Positions 1-10,700 of a stretch of DNA of 64,000 bases are shown piece after piece (position 1 is the first letter of the stretch; the number at the start of each line of letters is the position of its first letter). Source of the DNA: Aricia agestis (taxonomy: Eukaryota > Arthropoda > Insecta > Lepidoptera > Lycaenidae); the NCBI RefSeq assembly GCF_905147365.1, contig NC_056427.1, positions 4,965,001 through 5,029,000 of the forward strand, read 5' to 3'. Position numbers and translations under genes: made by a program. The notes under the pieces are model-generated. The model saw only the letters and a program-made list of their open reading frames with translations, was not told the origin of the DNA and made no database searches.

Positions 1-110
1 ATTCGATAAAACACGAATAAAATGACATTTTCTAAAAATAATTCCTAGCTAGACAGATTTATCGCCCCCGAAACCTATATAAGAAACCTGTATACGAAAA
101 GATATAAGAT
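1..110 (+). repeat. attcgataaaacacgaataaaatg repeat
   Basis: Matches 29398-29530 (GATAAAACAAGAATAAAATG and TTTATCGCCCCCGAAACC). Cut by the window edge. Confidence 0.6.
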
Positions 111-365
111 ACTTAAGTCCCGTAACCCGTTTCATCAAACAATCAAGTAATGTTAAATAAATAATGGCTTGTTAAATCAGTTAACGGCCTGTTTGAGCTA
201 TCGAGAGTTCTACCATGCGCTAACGTCAAATCAAATCACCTAACATGGTGTTAAATTTATTCCTGGTCTAGAGGTCCATTCAATATTTTCATTCCTACTA
301 GGTCTCAATGACGCTCGGGTGACTACACCAATAGCACCTTCCCTCCCCTACTACTGAAGGAAATC

Positions 366-642
366 TAAGATAACAATTTTATCTATGGACGCTTCACACC
401 ACGTCAGTCTGACCCCGTGCTAAGTACCTGAAGGACTTGTGTTACGGGTACCAGACAACGGAAATATATTTAATACTGTTTTACTATACATATATTTAAG
501 ATTTTTATTATATGATACACATATTTAATACACACCCATGACCCTGGAACTTTGAAAACTTTTTGTTCCGTCGGCAGGATTCGAACCCGCGACCCCCGGC
601 TTGAGCCACCGACAGCCCACCCACTGAGCCACAGAGGTCGTC
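366..642 (-). mobile_element. tRNA-derived SINE, type A
   Basis: Read in reverse it begins GACGACCTCTGTGGCTCAGT (A box) and has GGTTCGAATCC (B box), then a body with repeated AATATATTTCCGTTGTCTGG and GTAACACAAGTCC. Confidence 0.75.
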
Positions 643-731
643 AAACAACAATAATTATATCCACTTTTGTAAATTAAGAAATTAATAGGGGTGTAGACTA
701 TTTTAGGAAATATATTTATTTTACAGATGTA

Positions 732-897
732 CCATCAAGGAAGTTGATTCCTATGCAATTGACAGACGAATTTATATATTATTTGGTCGAATACTTATGT
801 CAATTCAATGTTAATTGTGATCTGTCAGCTGGGTTTGACGTAACGCAACCAAACTACTTATGTCCCCGATTTGCATAGGAATCAACTTCTCTGATAG
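732..897. mobile_element. MITE with TA flanks (ccatcaaggaagttgattcc family)
   Basis: Inverted ends around GAAGTTGATTCCTATGCAA, flanked by TA at 730-731 and 898-899. Confidence 0.75.
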
Positions 898-1937
898 TAC
901 ATAAGTATTTGTTAGACCTAAAATATGTATAAAAAATAAATACACTCTTATTTCAATTAAAAAAATCACTTATTAAATATAAAAAATATTATAAAGTTAT
1001 TAAAATATGTCCATTTTCGGTAATTCTATAATACAAACTCTCAAAAAAACAATAATTTGTATTAGATTTCGTTTACTGTCTACACCCCTATTATTGTATT
1101 CCTGCCTAATTACTGGTCAATAGTATGCTAAATACTTACATGACACTAATAAAAGACAATAAAATTAATTATTTGATTATTTAAAAATAATTTAAAATTT
1201 TCCCCGGTTTGGGGAAAATTTCTCCACTTTGTTATGGACATTACTGACCTGTTGAAGTTGAATTAATATTTACATTATTTTATCAAAATACTTTAAAAAT
1301 ATGTTATCTTACCTATGAAATATTATTCTTTGATGTTTTTTGTGTAAGGTTGTATTGTTCTTGCACCATTTTACAACACAAGATGGCATATTTATTTTTA
1401 TTTATGAATGACAAAGACGTGTCACTGCGATGCAGTCTAATTGCGTAATGGCGTTACGATCGGCTTATTACAGTGCGAGTGTTTGTGCAAGATGTGTACA
1501 TATGATCGCCTGGGCTTATTAAGGGTGCTTCACTCATTTCTTAATGGCGATCCGTCCGTACTTTTTTTACGTCCGTGGGACGATGTTTGATTTTTAGAGT
1601 CAGGTGAGCTCTTAAACAAGAGCTCCAAAGATCACACAATTTTGGATACTACTAAAGAATTATTTCTAAGTTTGGAATAATTATAATTAATTTTTATTTA
1701 TTCTCTCAGTGATAATAGTAACTATGTCGAACTCGAACTTTCTCCCTCGACGAAACTTAATACATAACTTAAATTAAGTGTTAAAATTAATTTATTTAAT
1801 GTTTATACTTCTGTGATTAAAACTCTCGGTTGGGTCGTAATAATATTTTTATATCTTTGCTCTGGTTGTGGTTTACGAATTCGCGCCCGCAACGCCATTG
1901 CGCCAAAATTCGGAACGGGGGGGGGGGGGGGGGGGGG

Positions 1938-2079
1938 TCTTTTCTCTATCGCTTCTTTTATAAGAACCGCCGATCAAAATGTATGGAATTGACATAAGAT
2001 GAGTCAAACGTCAACGTCATTGCTTATGTCAATTCCATACACTGATCGGCGATTCTATAACGAAGCGACAACGAAAAAG
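1938..2079. mobile_element. MITE of the gaatcgcc / ggaattgac family next to a G tract
   Basis: Inverted TCGCTTC...CGCCGATCA ends, and ATGTATGGAATTGACATAAG inverted inside. A run of about 20 G (1918-1937) lies directly to the left. Confidence 0.65.
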
Positions 2080-2164
2080 TTTAGACTAAATGGCCAGTAC
2101 ATTTTTAGGGAATATAAAGTATCTTACCAATTTTAATGACGCGATCTTTTACTCTCATAAGTCA

Positions 2165-2380
2165 TTACCTAGTGCATTGGTTCTCAAACTTTTCTTGGTC
2201 GGGGACCACAATTTTTATTTTTCTTGTGAACAGTGCAGCGGTCCTACTAAAATATCAAAGTTTTCTCCTTATGTAATTTTCTAGTTTACTACTGTACAGT
2301 GTACGGACTAGAGTTTTTACTCTGTGAGGGGAGTAAAAACTCAATAGGAAATTACATAAAGAGAAAACTTTGATATTTTA
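2165..2380. repeat. hAT-like end plus large palindrome
   Basis: TTGGTTCTCAAACTTTTCTT resembles hAT termini. 2248-2380 is an imperfect palindrome around GAGTTTTTACTC...GAGTAAAAACTC. Confidence 0.5.
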
Positions 2381-2694
2381 TCTGTACTTAATATTATAAA
2401 GCGGAAGAGTTTGTTAGTTTCTTTGTTTGACTACTAATCTCAGAAACTACTGGTCCTATTTAAAAAATCTTTCAGTGTTAGATAGCCCATTTATCGAGAA
2501 AGTCTATAGGCTATATTTTATCACGCTCAGACTAATAGGAGCGAAGAAATAGAGGAAAATGTGGAAAAAACGGGGGAAATTATTTGAAAGGGCTTATCCC
2601 ACGAACTACTGGAGCAATTTTTCTGTTATTCGGCACAGATAAGAAGTAGACTACGTAAGCGCGCGTCTAGTGGACCACAGTTGTCCACTGACTC

Positions 2695-2990
2695 CTGTGG
2701 ACCACTGGTTGGGAACCAGTGACCAAGTGAGACGGAAGACCATCACGACTGGCGAGACATCAGGCGCAAGACCGACTTCTTACATGCCCAATGCCCATCC
2801 GACGCATGGATCGCCTTACTTGTCAGTCAATCAGAAGATAAACATGCATTGTCCTAACTCCTAACCAAACTTGGAAATAATATGTTTCCAACGCGACAAA
2901 TCAGTTGCTAACATAATCATCCTTGTCATCTGACAAGGGTAATCCATGCGTCGGATGGGCATGTAAAAAGTCGGTACTGCGCCATCTCTC
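2695..2990. mobile_element. Two facing fragments of the type B SINE body
   Basis: 2695-2885 is reversed (CCCATCCGACGCATGGAT). 2920-2990 is forward (ATCCATGCGTCGGATGGG). The inverted arrangement suggests two insertions or a fold-back. Confidence 0.6.
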
Positions 2991-3223
2991 GCGGCGATCC
3001 CTGAGTGCCAGTTGCCACAGCCCAAACGTATTTTTAAGACCGTGATGATGTCATCATCGTCATCATGATGATGACTTTAGGTCTCAAACACAATATAGAA
3101 CGCATAATACATTCGCACAATCGTGACCCGTATTTTTCCGACTCTAATAAAAATAGTGATGTCACCATGTTTGTTAGTATCGATAAAATTTAAATAGAAG
3201 CCCTACTTTATCGATATATTTCG

Positions 3224-3348
3224 ACTAGATGACGCCCGCAACTCCGTTGCTCTATGTTCATCGTGTGGAAACCGTATATTGGTCCGTGATAATGATCGTA
3301 TGTCCTTTCCCGGGACTCAAAATGCCTCCATACCATATGGAAGTATGG
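3224..3348 (-). mobile_element. Lep1-like Helitron, partial
   Basis: Reverse copy. CTAGATGACGCCCGCAACTC is the 3' terminus. It fades out before the TC start. Confidence 0.6.
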
Positions 3349-3905
3349 GTTTTTGTAAATATATATCTAGTTACTTGTGCAAATATTTATATCAGCACAA
3401 GTAACTAGAATTACTATATACTATATATCCGTCTCTAATGGTATTAGTGATGTTCCTTTTTTGATAGTGGCGATAAAATTGAAATTGGCCGATTTATTTT
3501 AGTTTTATTGTGGATAATTCATATTATTATATAGCTGTAACTTCTATTACTACAAACAAAATTACATTTTTATATTACGTGATGATATTAAATTCTAAAT
3601 AAATTCCAATTGGCCAATTATTAGAATGTATCACATATTGGATATTGGTCTATGATCGAATCTTATTACAATTTTTATTAGATTGGTCTCATTTTACCAG
3701 AATTGAACTGAAGTAATATCTTACAATTTAATATAGGGATTTGGGATAAAGACATTATTTCTCTACATAATATTTTAGTAAAGAGTGCGTATCCAGCTGT
3801 TTCGATTTAGTTTTAAATTGGCTTTATCATTATAGAATAAAAAATGAATAAATATTATTTTAAAAGTAAAGCAGACTGAGAAATAGACATATAGATAGTT
3901 TATAC

Positions 3906-4237
3906 GTGGGAGAGCCATGCTTCGGCACGAATGGGCCGGCTCGACCGGATAAATACCACGTTCTCACAGAAAACCGACGTGAAACAGCGCTTGCGCTGTG
4001 TTTCGCCGAGTGAGTGAGTTTACCGGAGGCCCAATCCCCTTACCCCTACCCTATTCCCTTCCCTACTCTCAACTATTCCCTTCCCTTCCCTACCCTCCCC
4101 TATTGCCCTATTCCCTCTTAAAAGGCTGGCAACGCACTTGCAGCTCTTCTGATGCTGCGAGTGTCCATGGGCGACGGAAGTTGCTTTCCATCAGGTGACC
4201 CGTTTGCTCGTTTGCCCCCTTATTTCATAAAAAAAAA
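3906..4237 (+). mobile_element. Metulj-like SINE, full length
   Basis: Starts GTGGGAGAGCCATGCTTCGG, has a middle array of CTACCC/CCCTATTCCCTTCC units, a 3' block CAGGTGACCCGTTTGCTCG, and ends in TTTCAT plus poly(A). This is the reference copy for the family in this window. Confidence 0.85.
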
Positions 4238-4573
4238 GACAGATAGAAATAGGTACGCACTTAAATAATATTAAGTTACAAATCAACTAATTTATTTTTT
4301 ATTTTTATCGACATCAGCGTTCATGTTACATCACTAAAGTAATCACCGTTTTGAGTGCAGACAATCTGAGACGTTTATAGGCCATTCTTACAAACGCTTT
4401 GTTAAAATTCTTTCATTTTATTTCTACTTTCCGTTTATTCCATTTTTATTTAGTTCTTAATCATAAATTATTCTTATTCATAATTGATTTCTCCTAATTG
4501 TTTGGCTATAAGCAAGTGTTTTTTTTGTCAAGTTTAAGTTAGTTTTTCCGTGATGGTGGTGTTATATTGACAT

Positions 4574-4702
4574 ATGTGGTGTGTGTTGGCAGTTCTGGTG
4601 TTATGTTCGGTCCAAAGTCTTCAACTGGAGAGCCAGGCGTCGACGAGAAAGCCAAGAGTCACCAAGTATAGCAAAACGACTATCATGCCTGGAGGGTCCA
4701 CG
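4574..4702 (+). CDS. Lamp1: LAMP exon 1 (start codon and signal peptide)
   Basis: 43 codons ending at donor GTTAGT in phase 0. ATG 4574 is chosen because it is directly followed by the hydrophobic leader. A later ATG at 4603 lies in another frame that soon meets a stop. Confidence 0.82.
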
Positions 4703-7700
4703 GTTAGTATAGTTTTTTTTTTATTTAGAATTTTCAATTAGAAATTACCTTAGCTTCGTTACCATTTTACCATGTGTTAAAAGACTTTAGGGTGTGTATG
4801 TGTCCCCTATATAAAGTTCAACGAGAAAGTAGCAGAGCTGAAAAGTTACCTTTCTTTTACTAATTGTATCCAGGGCTTTATGACGTTGACGTTGAGGAAT
4901 TCGTAGAATTGCATTAGCAGATATTACCATAGAATAATAGAAATCAAAAGTATCTCTTTCAGTTAACTTTATACAAGGAACTTTATAATAAGGGCGAAAA
5001 GAGGAACCAGAGGATTCCAGGAACCGGCAACCAAACAATGTCTCATGACAGCTGTCAATTTTAATCTTTAGTTTTTCATTCTTTGTTCACGACTATTTCG
5101 CTCAAAACTGTCTCTCATCTTCCACGTTTTGTTCACGACTTTCTCGCTCTAATAACACTCTCTCTTATCTTCCAGAAACCGGCAACGGAGCCGAGTCTCA
5201 TAACAGCTCGATTTACTGACTCTCTCTGTCTCGTCTTCCAGGAACCAGCAACGGAACGGAGTCTCATGACGGCCACCTACCGGCTGCTGGGTGGTGGGGG
5301 GGAGACCTGTATACTGTTCACTGTCGACGCCCTCCTCGACATATCCTACCTCACTAAGCTGAATGAGAGAGCGGTAAGCAGTTATTTGTTAAGCCGGTCC
5401 CTAGACGATCAATTTTATTGCGCAATATCACATATTGCGTAATATTATTGACCGTGTAGGGTTGATTTTGAACATCGCGCGCGTTTAATTAAACTGTGCA
5501 ATAAAATTGAAGCGTGATATTGACAATAAACACGCCCGTCTTTCATATGCTAGGTGAAAAAAATATAGGCTAAACGAACGACGCGGAATCATCGCCAAGT
5601 TAGTTTTTTCTTAATAATTCGATAAATATACAACATTTCAAAAATCCGCCAGGCCTGGACTGCCAGGGACTGCTTCGGTTATAGAATTTTATACTTTTAC
5701 TCAGTTTAACGCACGGTTTTGGCAATATGTAAAAAATTTTAGCTGTGTTATTTTAATAATTTATTGTGTTTTAATTTCAGGACGCTAACACATTCGTGCC
5801 GAATAACGCAAATGTCGCCGGAGCGTGTAAGGAGAGCGACTTGGAGGTGCTAGTGCTGTCCTTCAAGGAGTTTTCGCTCGAGATCACATTCGCTAAGGTA
5901 AATTGTCGATATCGATATTGTGATGGCACATCACTAGGAATAAGGAGCTCTCAGTGAGCTGAGTCTAATTAGCGAGTTGTAGAATGTAAATAGATAATTA
6001 TTAAGAGGAGGATATTGTTAGTTGTATCTTAATATATAAAAATATATTTTTGCATCATTATAGCATTAAGTATAATGTATTTTTGGCGAAAAAACATAAA
6101 AGAGGTCCCCGTAAAAATGTTATCAGGGCGAGCGAAGCGAGAGCTAGTCTATCCCACAACCATGAGCACTTTTGTGGTACACTTTACGGAAAAATTTGTG
6201 CTTTAACATAGTAATTTTTATTTATATGTAGATGTGCTATTATCGGTCAGTCAAGGTTTGGTTACTATTAAAATATAAAAAAAAAACGCAGAAAAACGAC
6301 GCGAGCGCTCACAAAGCTCGGTTTTTAGCTGGTTACTTGTAATTTTAATTTTAGTTATTAACTTATAACGTTATTGCCTGAAAACTTTTGTGAATTATTG
6401 CGTTTTTTTATTTTATAATTTTAAATTGTGGATTTCATTAATTAAAAAAAAATTGATACCTTAGGGTGGGTTGCACCAGAGGCGTGGTTAAAGTTAAAGT
6501 TATGGTCAAAGTTATGGTTATAGTTAAGGCTAACTTTTACAGTAACCTTAACTTTGATCATACAATTTGACAGATGACAGCTGGTCCGACAAATGAAGGT
6601 GGGCGGGGGCGCTGCTGATGAAGGAGAACTGTCAAAAATGCCGTTTTTGTATGATGACAGCGTTAGTTCCTTTTTTCGCCACGTTCATTCAAAGCCTTGT
6701 CGAGCTCGAGCTCGAAATTAAATATGGCGTCCATTTTTGACTTTAACCAAAGATTTGACATTTTGCATTGTAGTTATAGTTAAAGTAACAGTTATAGCTA
6801 AAGTAAGTTGGTGCAACCCACCCTAATCTTTAGGTTCTCCACTTTTAAATGTGTTTAAATAAAATTCGATCGATCGATCGAATCGAATCGAGTCGATCGA
6901 AAATTGGACGAAGCAAATTTTTAAGAACGAAGAGGAAGACCATAAAGAAGTGTCCTAGAATGTGCTTGGCCTCGCAAGACCACCGATAGTTTCAGTGGCA
7001 TTTTGCAACTTTTGGTGGACTAGCAAGGCCCGGTACAGACAATCATCGGAATTGAATTTGTGGAATATGCGTGGACACCACAAGGGAAGATCTTCCGACG
7101 AGATGGTATGCCCGGTCAGGCCAAAACCCACGTGATTGATTTCAGCTCTCGTATATAGGGTGTAACAAAAGTAAGTGATAATGCTTTAGGGTATGTATGT
7201 GTCTTTCACAGTGAACTCTATGTAAGGGACACACACCCTGAACTATTATCACTTAATTTTGTAACATCTTGTATATACTGACGCACTTAGAAAACTTCGA
7301 TAGCGCGATGCAGGATTGTGGCAATATTTGTACCGCCATTTTATGAATTAATTAATTGATTAAGAATTCAAGAAGAGAGAATGGAAAAGACCGTATCTTA
7401 TTAAATTGGTTGCTGTTAAGCAATAGTGTCCTAACCCACAATTTTTTTGTTGCTAAATTTTGAATGCAGTCTTGTTCTAAATCATCTAAGGAACATAACT
7501 ACATTCATAACTCAATGCGAATTTTTTTGTGGGTTAGTACACGAATGCTGAACAGCGTCGAATTTTATCCTTTTGTCCATCTCTTTTTACTTTGCCCATG
7601 AGAAACTCTAAGTATTATTCGTCTACACTCTACAACATAATATGATAGAAAATGTGATAAGACTTTTGGATGACTGTTCTGTCTGTCCGTCCCTCTATAC

Positions 7701-10700
7701 GTGTCTCATTCAAACGTTCTGTCCGTCATCTCTCAGCCACACCATCTTTCTCTATGTAACTCCATTATTTCTCTCTTCCAGACCCCAGGCGGCGAACGCT
7801 GGTATGCCGACAACATCCGTCTCACCTACAACTCCAGTGCACGTATCCTGGAGCACGCAGCGAAGCAGGGCCGAAAGGTTACCCTGACTACTGGTCCCAG
7901 GGCTTTGCTGTTCCCGACACCAGTGGGGAAATCCTTCTACTGCCCAGAGGAGACAATTATTGAATTAGCCGAGGAGGATAATAGGTAAGGATGTGGTGAT
8001 AAAATGTGGAAAAATTAGGGGGTAAACGATAAAACGGGTCACATGACGGAAAGCAACTAACGTCGTCCATGGACACTGGCAAGATCAGAAGATGATGAAG
8101 AAGCAGGTGCGTTGCCGGCCTTTGAAGAGGAAATACGCTCTCTTCTTGAAGGTTTGCAGGTCGTATAGATCCGGAAATACTGCTGGTGACAGTACGTTCC
8201 AGAGTTTTACTGATTCATTCCCACAAACTAGGACAAAGCTAGGAAGTGTTTGTGTGTCTTTGTTACATTTCAGTGTATGTTGTTTTGCAACAGTTATATT
8301 CAACTTATCCTACGCTATATACTACCGTACCTATCAATAGAATTCCAGTGTAGGTACAGAATATTTTTTGCTGCAGGCATGGGCGTACCCAGGTAGGGGC
8401 AGGGGGGGGGGGGGGCAGGCAAAAGTACGATTCCGATGGTATTTTCTAGTATGATCAACTGTACGTCAGAATTGGCAGATGATATATCAGATTAAATTGT
8501 TTTTGTCGCATATTTATATGTTATAATATTAAGTAATAGTAGCAAGAACATCTTGGGTGGTCCAATTTAATATGATACCAAATCAAACAGTGCCGAAAAT
8601 GGTTTGGCTCGTGTTACAATGCAAATTATATCGTAGTTTGTAGTGCAATCTTTTAATTACTGATAATGTTTTATCGATAATAATATTAGCTTCAATTGGT
8701 TCGCTTATCGTTATCTGTGGTAAGTGCTACGTTTTTATAAGGTGAAAAGCATGATTCATGTTTTGGCACCAATAAGTCGCTAGACGCTAGGGACCAATGA
8801 TAAAAAAAAATTACCCCTAGTCAGCTGATAATAGCCAATGAGTATTTATGAATACTCTCTATAATTTCAAATAGTATAATTAAATCCTTATTAAATCGAT
8901 GCAACTTAGTACATTATAAATTACTTATTTTTTCCACGGTCAACCTTCACTGTTCGGTGTTAATAAAATTAACCTCAGTTATATCTATCTTGTTTATTAC
9001 GAGGGGGATAACAGTACCTTGGGCAATAAGCCCCATCTATACAGTTAGACCTTACCTACCTAGAGATAATTTTAACCTAGATCTGCCCAGTGCCCAATTA
9101 AAAAAAAACGTATTAAAAAAAAAAGAAATAATGTTTAATTTTAGTATGCACCAGCTGGCTAGTTCTTTCTGCAGAGAAAAAACCATAAGAGGTGGTTCAC
9201 TCATACTAATCAACAAGAATTTAAAATATAAGGAACGTAACGACATAGTGAGCCTCTCTACAGAACGAACAACAGAAATAGCCTGCATAGAGGTGGGAAA
9301 CTTTATTATTATATGCGTATACAGGCCTCCATTAGGGTTATATGATATATTTGAAAAGGACATGGAGATTTTATTAACAAAAATAAGTGCATCTAACAAA
9401 CAAATTTTACTTTGTGGTGATTTTAATATAAATATTTTAGACAACAATTCGACCACTGTTAGATTCACTTCTTTGTTAAAATCATATAATTTGACATACT
9501 TGTTTTTTGAACCCACAAGGATCAGTGGCAACTCTGCTACATGCATTGATAATATTTTTACCAATTTAGACCCCTTAAATAAAGAAATGATAAACATACT
9601 AAGCTCTGATCACTGTGGACAGCGAGATATTTTCCCCATGAACAAGAATTTCAAAAAAGTATGTAAAAACAAACATACTTGTATCCCAATTAATGATAAA
9701 CGTATTGAGAAGTTTAGGGGTGAAATTATATCTAAGATTGGAAATTTAGAATATCATAATAGCCCAGATATGACATTTGGTAAACTTTTTAAATTAATTA
9801 AAATCAATTTTGATACTATCTTCACCTCAAAAACAGTTGGCAAAAATAATAAGAGCAAATTTAGTGAATGGGCTACAACAGGTATTATGAAAAGAAGATT
9901 AAAATCGTATGATCTTTATAATGAAAGAACTGTAAATCAAAGTGAACACTTTAAAAACTATGTAAGACTATATTCAAAAATATTTAAGCAAGTTTGTAGG
10001 GCTGCAAAATCTATTCAAATTAGAAATAAAATTAAGAATTCAAAAAATAAAGTAAAGAAAGTAAAAAATAAATAAAGTAAAGATATACATGGCAAATAAT
10101 AGCAAGTGAAACTGGAAGAGTCACCAGTCACAACTCAGATTTTAAATTAAATATAGATAATAAAAATATAACTTCCGACAATGATGTTGCGACTGCTTTT
10201 GAGAATATTTTTGCTGACATTCCAGTTTCGATTACAAGAAACTTAAAGGACTCTCCTGATGATGCTCTATTGTTACTTAAAGAAAATGTAAATGAATGTG
10301 ATATCGATTTTAGATTTAAAGGAGGACCTTAGGTCCTCAAGACATTATAAAAACTTTCAATTTATTAAATATTAAGAACACTACCGACTTGTGGGGCCTA
10401 TCAATGAAAGTTATTAAATCTATAATCGATGTTATTGCGTCCTACTTAGCGACTATTTTTAATTATTGTATTAAAAGTGGCATATTTCCTGATCTATTGA
10501 AACACAGTAAAGTTTTACCTCTTTTTAAATCTGGTAGTAAGTCGGACCCATCTAATTTCCGACCTATATCTATCTTACCCACATTGAGTAAAATTTATGA
10601 AAAGATAATACTGAATCAATTACTAACGCACTTTAATATAAATAATATATTACATAATAAACAATTTGGATGTACAAAGGGGCGGTCTACTACAGACGCA

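Noticed and set aside
3045..3080. GATGATGTCATCATCGTCATC short repeat considered as a CRISPR-like or satellite array
   Set aside because: A brief trinucleotide run; no spacers, wrong kind of genome.
4787..5038. 83-codon minus-strand frame in LAMP intron 1
   Set aside because: No motif; overlaps the duplicated acceptor region and a MITE fragment.
6868..6902. (ATCG)n-like palindromic stretch in LAMP intron 3
   Set aside because: Short low-complexity run, not a regulatory site I can name.
9052..9597. 181-codon frame on the minus strand
   Set aside because: Antisense shadow of the LINE endonuclease region.
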